Assembly: GCA_003602285.1 (NCBI GenBank)
Contig: QZVU01000006.1
Coordinates: 124,001-188,000, forward strand
Origin: Arthrobacter frigidicola
GTDB lineage: Bacteria; Actinomycetota; Actinomycetes; Actinomycetales; Micrococcaceae
Direction: 5' to 3'
Length of the DNA stretch: 64,000 bases
The position numbers and the translations under genes are program-made. The notes under the pieces are model-generated. The model did not search any database and was not told the DNA's origin. It saw only the letters and a list, made by a program, of their open reading frames with translations. This document shows positions 41,557 through 49,289 of the stretch, in pieces; position 1 is the stretch's first letter, and each line of letters starts with the position of its first letter.

Positions 41557-43467
41557 CTAGGAGCCGACGGCGGCTGAGGCTGCGGGCCCCGGCTGCCACT
41601 GCGGGAGGATCATCTCGCCCTCATCCACGACGTCGTCGTGGGATTCCTTCGCACCGTTGGTCACGATGGCGCGGATCACCTCGACCGGAAGTTTCGGCTT
41701 CCGGTTTTCGTCGGTCAGCCCGTTGGCCTCCTGCATCGTGTCGGTGAGCTGGGTGTAGCAGAATCCCGCAAGGACCGGGCTCGTCTGCAGGGCGGAGAAC
41801 AGGCCGCCGACACGGTCGGCGAAGTCTTCGGGCGAATCGACGGTGGAGTAGCCCCAGGTGGCGATGGGGCTGTTCGGCGCATAGGTCACTCCGCCGAACT
41901 CCGAAACCATCACCGGCTTCCCGCTGGCACCGGTGGGAAGGGTCGTCAGCCTGCGGCCGGCCGGACCCACCCCCTCCACGAGGCCCTCGACCGCCTCAGC
42001 GGTCGAATAGTTCGCCTTCAGCCCGTCGTGCGTCGTCGTGTAGTCGTGGATGGTCATCAGATCGGACTCGGCGTGCTCCCAACCGTCGTTGGAGACGACG
42101 GGGCGGGTCGGATCGAGGGCCTTGGTGAGGTGGTAAAGGGCCTGCACGAAGTGCTGCTGGGCGGGATCATGCGAGATGTGCTGGACGCCCCAGCTCTCGT
42201 TGACCGGAACCCAGGTGACGATCGAGGGGTGCGAGATGTCCCGTTCGACCACGCTCATCCACTCGCGGGTTACCCGCTGGACTGCGGTCGGGGAAAACTC
42301 GAAGGTGCTGCCGATTTCGCCCCAGATCAGCAGGCCCAGGCGGTCCGCCCAGTACAGGAAGCGGGGGTCCTCGACCTTCTCGTGCAGCCGGGCCGAGTTG
42401 AACCCCAGATCCTTGATCAGCTGGATCTCGTCCCGGATGGCCTGCGAGTCCGGCGCGGTGTACAGGGAGTCGGGCCAGAAGCCCTGCTCGAGCACGGAGC
42501 GCACATAGAACGGGCGGTCGTTGAGGAGGAAGTGGCCGCCGGCTTCGCCCACGCTGCGCAGGCCAAGGTAGGACCAGATCTCGTCGAGGACGTTGCCCTC
42601 GCGGTCCATCAGGACGACGCGCGCATCGAGGAGCCGCGGGTGGTCGGGAGACCACAGGAGGTTCTCATAGGCCTGGCCGTTCGCCTGGTGGGCCAGCGCG
42701 TTCGTCAGAGTGAACCGGGGCTGGGAGGAGAACACCTGGTGGGTGCCGAGGGGTTTGCCGCGGTAGCTGAGCTCGACCCGGACGCTCACCTCGTCGACCG
42801 GACGGGAGGACAGTTCGACGTCGAGGCTTACCGTCCCGCCGGGCACATCGGTTCGCCAGGCGATCCTGCGGACGGACGTGGCGGGGACGGCCTCGAGCCA
42901 GACCCGCTGCCAGATCCCGGTCGAGCGGTGGTACCAGATGACGTGCGGCTCTTCGAGCCAGTCCTGCTTGCCGCGCGGCTGGGAGACGTCGTGGGGGTCG
43001 TCTTCGGCCCGGACGACGAGGACGACGTCCTCCCCGGTCCTCGCCTGCTCCGTGATGTCGAAGGAGAACGGTGTCTGGCCGCCCTCGTGGGTGCCCAGCA
43101 GCCGGTCACCGGCCCACACCGAGGCCCGGTAGTCCACCGCGCCGAAGTGGATCAGCACCCGGTCGTCACCGCCGGTCCACCCGCTTGCGGCGATGTCGGC
43201 CGGGGTGAGCGTGCGCCGGTACCAGACCACGGGGTGGAAGCCCGTGTCACCGATGCCGGAACGGGTGGATTCGGGCGGGAACGGGACGAGGATCCGCTTG
43301 CTGAAGCTGGTCGTCCCGGCTGCCCACCCGCTGGCAATCCCGGTATTTGAGTCGTCATGCTCGAACTCCCACTCCCCCGACAGATCGTGCCAGTGGCGCC
43401 GGACGAGCTGGGGCCGCGGGTAGGTGCCGTCTTGGGTGCTTGCGCTGAAGGAGGAAGAGTTAGGCAT
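41557..43467 (-). CDS. Glycoside hydrolase family 2 (beta-galactosidase/glucuronidase-type)
   Basis: A 636-residue cytoplasmic enzyme. It has a sugar-binding jelly-roll at about 25-195, an immunoglobulin-like domain to about 310, and a TIM barrel with general acid/base Glu424 in VPVNESWGV and nucleophile Glu523 in VMVSEFGGV. Both catalytic glutamates are present. It lacks a signal peptide. The start at 43467 has CAGGATTG upstream. A LacI-type half-operator lies about 20 nt before it, shared with the divergent transporter operon. The glycone (galactose, glucuronate or other) is undetermined. Confidence 0.86.
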   Translation of the reverse strand: MPNSSSFSASTQDGTYPRPQLVRRHWHDLSGEWEFEHDDSNTGIASGWAAGTTSFSKRILVPFPPESTRSGIGDTGFHPVVWYRRTLTPADIAASGWTGGDDRVLIHFGAVDYRASVWAGDRLLGTHEGGQTPFSFDITEQARTGEDVVLVVRAEDDPHDVSQPRGKQDWLEEPHVIWYHRSTGIWQRVWLEAVPATSVRRIAWRTDVPGGTVSLDVELSSRPVDEVSVRVELSYRGKPLGTHQVFSSQPRFTLTNALAHQANGQAYENLLWSPDHPRLLDARVVLMDREGNVLDEIWSYLGLRSVGEAGGHFLLNDRPFYVRSVLEQGFWPDSLYTAPDSQAIRDEIQLIKDLGFNSARLHEKVEDPRFLYWADRLGLLIWGEIGSTFEFSPTAVQRVTREWMSVVERDISHPSIVTWVPVNESWGVQHISHDPAQQHFVQALYHLTKALDPTRPVVSNDGWEHAESDLMTIHDYTTTHDGLKANYSTAEAVEGLVEGVGPAGRRLTTLPTGASGKPVMVSEFGGVTYAPNSPIATWGYSTVDSPEDFADRVGGLFSALQTSPVLAGFCYTQLTDTMQEANGLTDENRKPKLPVEVIRAIVTNGAKESHDDVVDEGEMILPQWQPGPAASAAVGS

Positions 43468-43487
43468 GGCGTCAATCCTGTCCGAAT

Positions 43488-43504
43488 TTTTCAACGCTGT
43501 AAAG
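43488..43504. promoter_or_regulatory. LacI-family operator, copy 2 (GH2 promoter)
   Basis: On the minus strand TTTACAGCGTTGAAA matches the palindrome at 44686-44700 (TTTACAGCGCTGTAT) at 12 of 15 positions. It sits 21-37 nt upstream of the GH2 start. Confidence 0.55.
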
Positions 43505-43555
43505 TCGATTTCGCGAAACGTTCTACGATGACGCGGCCTAGGTTACGGCGCCCGT

Positions 43556-44614
43556 TTAGGCCGACGGAACCGCCGGCTCGCCCCGGGGCACTGCCAGCTC
43601 GGCGGACACGGACGGGGTGCTCCCCCGGATCGTGAGTCCATGGGGAACGATCCGGTGCCGACCCACACCGCGGAACCCGTCGATGCGTTCGGTCAGCAGT
43701 TCGAGGGCCGTCGAAGCCAGCGCCGACTTGTCCGGGGCCACCGAGGTCAGGCTCGGCGTCGTGTACTTCCCAATAGCGGTGTCATCCCACCCGAGCACGG
43801 CGATTCCATCGGGCACCGAAATGCCGGCGGCGGCGCAGGCACGCAGGGCTCCGGCGGCGAACTTGTCGTCGCGGCAGACGATGCCGTCGATGGAGACCCC
43901 CCGCTCCAGGGCAGCGCGGACCGCCTCACCGCTGGCTTCGGACGAGAAGTCCTTGACCGACAGCACGAGCCCGGGATCCGGATCCAGCCCCGCCTCGATC
44001 AGGCCCTGCTGGTACCCCAGCAGCCGCTTGTCCGTCGAGAAGGTGACGTCGTCCTCGACGACGCCGAGGAAGGCGATGCGGCGCCGTCCCTGCCGCAGGA
44101 GGAAATGGACGGCTTCGGCCGCTGCGGCGACATTGTCGATCATCACGTGGTCGCTGGTCGCCGGCATCGCCCCCTCCCCCAGCAGCACCAGGGGGGTGTC
44201 GTGGTGGAGCTTCGCGATGGACAGGGCGCCAATACTGACCGGATGGAAGATGATGCCGTCCACCAGGCCGGCTTCCCGGTCCTCGAGCACTGCATGCTCG
44301 GCGTCAAGTTTCCCAAGGGTCTGTTCGATGATGACCCGGTAGTTCCGCCGCGCCGCCTCTTCGGCGATCTGGCGGGAGAGCTCCGAGAAGTAGGGGTGGT
44401 CGATCTCCGGGATGGCGAGGGCGATCATCCCGGTTCTGCCCGTGACAAGGCGGCGGGCGGTCAGGTTCGGCCGGTAGCCGAGCTTGTCGATGGCAGCCTG
44501 CACCCGGCGCCTCAGTTCGGGCGCCACATGCGGGTAGTCATGGACAACGTTGGACACGGTCTTCGTCGACACGCCTGCGACTTCGGCTACATCGACAAGT
44601 CTTACTCGCTTCAC
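43556..44614 (-). CDS. LacI-family regulator of the beta-glycoside genes
   Basis: A 352-residue repressor. VDVAEVAGVSTKTVSNVVHDYPHV is the recognition helix region, YRPNLTARRL the hinge and MIALAIPEIDHPYFSEL the start of the effector domain. The GTG at 44614 is chosen because GAGGGGG lies 5 nt upstream; a GTG six bases further out is possible. It is flanked by the GH2 gene it probably controls and by the divergent ABC operon, and two matching operator-like sites lie on either side. Confidence 0.88.
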   Translation of the reverse strand: MKRVRLVDVAEVAGVSTKTVSNVVHDYPHVAPELRRRVQAAIDKLGYRPNLTARRLVTGRTGMIALAIPEIDHPYFSELSRQIAEEAARRNYRVIIEQTLGKLDAEHAVLEDREAGLVDGIIFHPVSIGALSIAKLHHDTPLVLLGEGAMPATSDHVMIDNVAAAAEAVHFLLRQGRRRIAFLGVVEDDVTFSTDKRLLGYQQGLIEAGLDPDPGLVLSVKDFSSEASGEAVRAALERGVSIDGIVCRDDKFAAGALRACAAAGISVPDGIAVLGWDDTAIGKYTTPSLTSVAPDKSALASTALELLTERIDGFRGVGRHRIVPHGLTIRGSTPSVSAELAVPRGEPAVPSA

Positions 44615-44685
44615 TGCCACCCCCTCGCTGGAAAATTAATACTAGTGGACAGTCGGGACTCGTTGGGGCTTACTAGACATACGAG

Positions 44686-44700
44686 TTTACAGCGCTGTAT
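44686..44700. promoter_or_regulatory. LacI-family operator, copy 1 (ABC operon promoter)
   Basis: TTTACAGCGCTGTAT contains a perfect 12-bp palindrome TACAGCGCTGTA centred on CG. It lies about 100 bp upstream of the binding-protein gene and 72 bp from the LacI start. Confidence 0.65.
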
Positions 44701-44803
44701 CTTGAGGCAACGTCTACGGAACGCCGCCTTGCCGGATGGGCCGCCTGACAACGATGCGAAACGCCCTGGGCGCTGAGCACCACTTTCACCGAGGAGGACA
44801 ATG

Positions 44804-46120
44804 ATGACCTATCCGAAGCGGTTCATCCGTAACCGTGTATTCACAGCCACCGCCGTGGGGGCCACCGCCCTTCTGGCACTCACCGCCTGCGGAGGTGGCG
44901 GAGCCCAGCAGGGCACGGCCACGGAGTTCACCGGTGAATACACCGGCCCGAAGGTTGAACTCGACTACTGGAACGGGTTCACCGGCGGTGACGGCCCGTT
45001 CATGGAAAAGATGGTCGAAGAATTCAACGCCGAGCACGACAACATCAAGGTCGTCCCCAACACCATCAAGTGGGCCGACATGTACCAGAAGCTCCCAGCC
45101 GCCGTTCAGGCCGGCGAGGGCCCCGATGTCGGAGTCATGCACCTTGAGCAGCTGTCGAGCAACGCCGCCCGCAACGTCATCGTTCCCGTCGATGACCTTA
45201 CGGAGGAGCTCGAGCTGACCGGCGACGACTTCACCGAAGAGGTCTGGGACGCAGGCGTGTATGAGGACAAGCGCTACGGCATCCCGCTGGACGTTCACTC
45301 CCTGGCGATGTACTACAACACCGAGCACTTCGAAAAGGCGGGCATCACCGAGGCGCCCACTGACGCCGCATCCTTCGAGGACGCACTGAAGAAGCTCAAG
45401 GCCGCCGGTTACGAGAACCCGTTCTGGATGCCCGCGAAGTGGCCCAGCCACCTCATGAACCTCTCCCTCCTGTGGCAGAACGGCGGCGAGCCCTACGACG
45501 CCGATGGCGCCAAGGCCACCTTCGATTCGGAGGCCGGCGTCGAGGGACTCGAATGGCAGACCTCGATCATCGAGGATGGGTACAGCCCCAAGAACGTCGC
45601 CATCGACTCCCAGTACGTCGCCTTCAAGAACGGTGAAAACTCCATCACCTGGGACGGCATCTGGCAGTTCAACGACCTCGAAGCCGCGGGCGTCCCTTAC
45701 GCCGCCGCTCCGATCCCCGTGATCGGCGAGGAAGACGCGGTGTGGGCCAGCTCGCACAACTTCTTCCTCCCCCGCCAGGCCCAGCCCGACGAGAACAAGG
45801 CCAACGCGGCCAAGGTCTTCATCGCCTGGATGAGCGAGAACTCCGACACCTGGGCCGGCTCGGGCATGATCCCGGCCCGCACCTCGGTGCGCGAAGGCGG
45901 AGCGCTTGATGGAACCCCTCAGGAACCGATCGCTGCGAAGGTCGACTCCATGAAGTTCCTGCCTCCCGTCCCGGGTCTGGGCACCGTCCAGGCCGAGACT
46001 CTCGAGGTCGGCGTCGACAACGCAATCCTCGGCGAGCAGGAGCCCAAGGAAGCCCTTTCAAAAGTTGCTGCGAAAGCATCCCAGCTGATGGAAGAAAACC
46101 AAGCCTCGTTTGGAAAATAG
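44804..46120 (+). CDS. Sugar ABC transporter substrate-binding lipoprotein (beta-glycoside system)
   Basis: A 438-residue COG1653 binding protein. A signal peptide of about 25 residues leads to lipobox LTAC (Cys at about 28) followed by GGGG. VELDYWNGFTGGDG and KVVPNTIKWADMYQKLPAAVQAGEGPDV are the sugar-binding cleft motifs. GAGGAGG lies 6 nt before the second of two adjacent ATGs, so 44804 is preferred. It is followed directly by two permeases but no ATPase. Confidence 0.88.
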   Translation: MTYPKRFIRNRVFTATAVGATALLALTACGGGGAQQGTATEFTGEYTGPKVELDYWNGFTGGDGPFMEKMVEEFNAEHDNIKVVPNTIKWADMYQKLPAAVQAGEGPDVGVMHLEQLSSNAARNVIVPVDDLTEELELTGDDFTEEVWDAGVYEDKRYGIPLDVHSLAMYYNTEHFEKAGITEAPTDAASFEDALKKLKAAGYENPFWMPAKWPSHLMNLSLLWQNGGEPYDADGAKATFDSEAGVEGLEWQTSIIEDGYSPKNVAIDSQYVAFKNGENSITWDGIWQFNDLEAAGVPYAAAPIPVIGEEDAVWASSHNFFLPRQAQPDENKANAAKVFIAWMSENSDTWAGSGMIPARTSVREGGALDGTPQEPIAAKVDSMKFLPPVPGLGTVQAETLEVGVDNAILGEQEPKEALSKVAAKASQLMEENQASFGK

Positions 46121-46126
46121 CCGAAA

Positions 46127-47122
46127 ATGAAATCCTCATCCCAGGTGGGCGCCTCCTCGAAGGAGGAGGCGCCCGGGCGTCAGCCGACCACTACGCCCAC
46201 CCGAATTGCGGCCCCGAAAACGAATAAGGGCGTCGCCAAGCAGGCTGCAGGCACTCCGTGGCTGTTCCTCGCTCCGTACCTGATCCTTTTCATCGGGTTC
46301 GTCCTCATTCCCATCGTCTTTGGCCTCTGGATCAGCCTGCACGCCTGGGACTACACCCGTCCGCTTCAGCCCTTCGTCGGGCTGGCGAACTACGTGTCGC
46401 TGTTCCAGCCCGACTCGCCCTACTTTGAGAGCTTCTGGAGCTCGATGCAGGCAACGGGCATCTTCACGGTCTTCAGCGTCCCGCTGCTGCTGACCATCCC
46501 GCTGGCCGTCGCACTGCTGATGGCCTCGAAATTCCCGGGCCGGAACTTCTTCCGCGCCGTGTACTTCGCGCCGTACGTCCTCGGCGTCGCAGTGATTTCG
46601 GTGCTCTGGCGCTACCTGCTCGACAACAACATCGGCCTCGTCAACTACTACCTGGGTGCGATCGGCCTGCCGGACAACATCGCCTGGACCACCTCCACCC
46701 CCGCGGCCTGGGTTGCCCTCATCGGCGTCACTGTGTGGTGGACCCTCGGATTCAACGCCGTCATCTACCTGGCGGCCCTCCAGGACATCCCCGCAGAACT
46801 CTACGAAGCGGCAAGGGTCGACGGCGCCAACAAGTGGCAGCAGTTCCTCAATGTCACCATCCCCGGGCTGCGCCCCGTGTTGTCCTTCGTCACCATCGTC
46901 ACGCTCATCGCCTCGGTGAACATGTTCGGCCAGTCCTACCTGATCACCCTTGGCGGCCCTGGCCGTGAGACCCGCACCGCGATCTACCAGATCGCCGAAA
47001 CGGGCCTGCGCAACTTCCAGATGGGGAACGCCGCGGCCATGAGCTACGTGCTCACCCTGTTCCTCATGCTCCTGAGCCTCATCGTGTTCTGGCTCTTCCG
47101 TGAAAAGAAGGAGGGGAAATGA
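46127..47122 (+). CDS. Sugar ABC transporter permease 1
   Basis: A 331-residue permease with an unstructured, basic 40-residue N-terminus and six membrane segments. The EAA loop is DIPAELYEAARVDGANKWQQFLNVTIPGL at about 224-252. The gene starts 6 nt after the binding-protein stop and overlaps permease 2 by ATGA. Confidence 0.88.
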   Translation: MKSSSQVGASSKEEAPGRQPTTTPTRIAAPKTNKGVAKQAAGTPWLFLAPYLILFIGFVLIPIVFGLWISLHAWDYTRPLQPFVGLANYVSLFQPDSPYFESFWSSMQATGIFTVFSVPLLLTIPLAVALLMASKFPGRNFFRAVYFAPYVLGVAVISVLWRYLLDNNIGLVNYYLGAIGLPDNIAWTTSTPAAWVALIGVTVWWTLGFNAVIYLAALQDIPAELYEAARVDGANKWQQFLNVTIPGLRPVLSFVTIVTLIASVNMFGQSYLITLGGPGRETRTAIYQIAETGLRNFQMGNAAAMSYVLTLFLMLLSLIVFWLFREKKEGK

Positions 47123-48039
47123 CACAGCTCACCGAGTCCGGTGCGTCAACAGCATCCGGCGCATCCGGGGCAGGGAACAGCGGACGCCTTTCGACCAAGC
47201 GCGCCGATCCCGCCGGACGGCGCAAGATGGTCCTGCGGCTGATCATCCTCAGCATCGTGGCGCTGATCTTCATCAGCCCGCTCATCTTCATGTTCGTCAC
47301 GTCCTTCAAGACGCGCGAGGATGCCACCGGGATCCCGCCGAGCTGGATCCCCGACCCGTGGACGCTGCAGGCATACGAGTCGATCCTCGCCCCCGGCAGC
47401 AGCACCCCGGTGCTGCGCTGGTTCCTCAACAGCATGGTGGCCGCACTGCTCCACGCGGCCCTCGTCGTCGTCATCTCCGCCCTCGCCGCCTACCCGCTGG
47501 CGCGGATGGAGTTCCGGGGCAAGAAGATCGTGTTCGGCGTCATTGTCGCCACGCTGCTGGTGCCCCCGGTCATCCTGATCATCCCGAACTACCTGATCGT
47601 GAGCGGCCTCGGCTGGCTCAACGCCCTGGTGGCGATCATCGTCCCGACCGCGGCGTCGGCCTTCGGTGTGTTCTTCATGCGGCAGTTCTTCGGAGCGCTG
47701 CCTGAAGACCTTGAGGAAGCCGCCCGGCTCGATGGGGCGAACCGGTTCGAGATGTTTACGAAGATCATCCTGCCGCTCGCGAAGCCTGCAATGGCCACGC
47801 TGGCGCTGCTGGCGTTCCTCACCAACTGGAACGACTTCCTCTGGCCAATCTACGTGCTCTTCAGCCCCGAGGTGCAGACCTTGCCCGCGGGCCTTTCGAC
47901 ACTCCAGTCGGCCAACGCGGTGAGGTACGACCTGCTGATGGCCGGTGCCGTGATGGCAAGCCTTCCGGTCCTGGCGCTGTTCGTCTTCCTCCAGAGGTTC
48001 ATCATCGAGGGAGTCTCACGCTCCGGCGTGAAGGGCTGA
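47119..48039 (+). CDS. Sugar ABC transporter permease 2
   Basis: A 306-residue permease with six membrane segments and EAA loop LPEDLEEAARLDGANRFEMFTKIILPLAKP. It is coupled by ATGA to permease 1. The ATPase is not encoded here, so a shared MsiK-type subunit elsewhere is needed. Its 3' end carries the first of three 14-bp repeats. Confidence 0.88.
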   Translation: MTQLTESGASTASGASGAGNSGRLSTKRADPAGRRKMVLRLIILSIVALIFISPLIFMFVTSFKTREDATGIPPSWIPDPWTLQAYESILAPGSSTPVLRWFLNSMVAALLHAALVVVISALAAYPLARMEFRGKKIVFGVIVATLLVPPVILIIPNYLIVSGLGWLNALVAIIVPTAASAFGVFFMRQFFGALPEDLEEAARLDGANRFEMFTKIILPLAKPAMATLALLAFLTNWNDFLWPIYVLFSPEVQTLPAGLSTLQSANAVRYDLLMAGAVMASLPVLALFVFLQRFIIEGVSRSGVKG

Positions 48040-48069
48040 CTCTGAAGGGCTGACCCTGAAGGGCTGACA
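48029..48069. repeat. 14-bp tandem repeat over a stop codon, three copies
   Basis: TGAAGGGCTGACTC, TGAAGGGCTGACCC and TGAAGGGCTGACAC follow one another at 48029, 48043 and 48057. The first overlaps the last codons and stop of the permease. Duplicated copies would leave the encoded protein unchanged. Confidence 0.85.
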
Positions 48070-48092
48070 CCCGAAGGTCGAACAACGGTTCC

Positions 48093-48126
48093 CGATTCCC
48101 CCCGGCGCACGCGCCGGGGGGAATCG
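48093..48126 (+). terminator. Strong hairpin terminator of the beta-glycoside transporter operon
   Basis: CGATTCCCCCCGGCGC and GCGCCGGGGGGAATCG pair perfectly over 16 bp with a minimal loop. Confidence 0.85.
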
Positions 48127-48244
48127 CCCGTTAAGCGCAATGTCGACAGCCGGAACCCCGATCCCTGCGCACTAGACTTCTGGAGGCACCTCCCGCGGAG
48201 GCACCTTCCCAGCAAGCACCCCAGCACCCACCCCAGAGGAACTC

Positions 48245-49171
48245 ATGACACCGATGGACCCCGCAGTGCCCGTCTCGGGCCACCAGTACACGCTTCGCGC
48301 CGGCGGCTACACCGCCGACATCGCCAGCGTCGGCGCCTCGGTCCGCCGGCTGCGCTTCGAGGGCCGGGACCTCGTGGTGCCATACGAGGAATCCGAGGTC
48401 CGCCCCTTCTTCCGCGGGGCGCTCCTGGCACCCTGGCCCAACCGGATTGTCGACGGACGGTACACCTTCGACGGGAAAGAAAACTTCCTGGCTCTGACCG
48501 AGCCCAACCGCGGCCACGCCCTGCACGGACTGATGGCCTGGCAGGACTGGCTTCCCGAGGAGCAGACCGAGTCCTCCGTCCGGCTTCGCGCCGAGGTGGT
48601 CCCCCAGGACGGTTACCCCTTCCGCCTTCGAGTCCAGGTCGACTACGTGCTCGACGACGGTGGCCTGCACACCACGGTGACAGCGACAAACACCGGGCCC
48701 TCCCCCGCCCCCTACGGCACCGCGCCGCACCCGTACCTCGTGGGCGGGAACGGCCGCGTCGACGAATGGGCCCTCTCCCTGCCCGCGGACTCCGTCCTGA
48801 ACGTCACCGAGGACCGGCTCATCCCCACCACCCTCGACCCGGTGCACGCGGAGTTCGATTTCCGCGCTCCTCGCGCCGTGGGCACGACCTTCATCGACCA
48901 TGCCTTCACAGACCTGGCGTACGACGCCGACGGGCGGGTCACCGTGGGCGTCACCGGCACCGACGGCCGCGGCGCGGGCATCACCTTCGGCCGGGACTGC
49001 CCCTGGGTGCAGGTGCACACAGCGGACCAGCCGGACCCCGCGGTCTCCCGCATCGGCATGGCCGTCGAGCCCATGACGTGCCCGCCGGATGCCTTCAATT
49101 CGGGCACCGACCTCGTCGTGCTGGCTCCCGGCGGCTCCCACGAGGCGCGCTGGAGGATCCACACCCTCTAG
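48245..49171 (+). CDS. Aldose 1-epimerase family protein
   Basis: A 308-residue galactose-mutarotase-like protein. VPYEESEVRPFFRGALLAPWPNRIVDGRYTF is the sugar-binding segment, GHALHGLMAWQDW has the catalytic-type histidine, PYGTAPHPYL the second histidine, and MAVEPMTCPPDAFN the catalytic glutamate motif. GAGGAACTC precedes the start. It would interconvert anomers released by the upstream GH2 hydrolase, supporting a beta-galactoside or beta-glucoside pathway. It has its own gap and promoter-like TAGACT 67 nt upstream. Confidence 0.87.
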   Translation: MTPMDPAVPVSGHQYTLRAGGYTADIASVGASVRRLRFEGRDLVVPYEESEVRPFFRGALLAPWPNRIVDGRYTFDGKENFLALTEPNRGHALHGLMAWQDWLPEEQTESSVRLRAEVVPQDGYPFRLRVQVDYVLDDGGLHTTVTATNTGPSPAPYGTAPHPYLVGGNGRVDEWALSLPADSVLNVTEDRLIPTTLDPVHAEFDFRAPRAVGTTFIDHAFTDLAYDADGRVTVGVTGTDGRGAGITFGRDCPWVQVHTADQPDPAVSRIGMAVEPMTCPPDAFNSGTDLVVLAPGGSHEARWRIHTL

Positions 49172-49185
49172 GGGCCAACAAAGGG

Positions 49186-49214
49186 TTGCGGCGGCTCCGC
49201 TGGCCTGCTAGTCC
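49186..49214 (+). promoter_or_regulatory. Promoter of the YdeP-like gene
   Basis: TTGCGG (49186-49191) and TAGTCC (49209-49214) are spaced by 17 nt, 76 nt before the chosen GTG start. Confidence 0.4.
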
Positions 49215-49289
49215 TGAGGGACAAGGTGTTCCGCAGAGGAACCGGCGTGCGCTCAGGGACGAGCGGTGCCGGAAGAAGGGAAGTGCACC

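Noticed and set aside
41638-43350. Long frame opposite the GH2 gene
   Set aside because: It is the usual shadow of GC-rich coding DNA; no recognisable domain.
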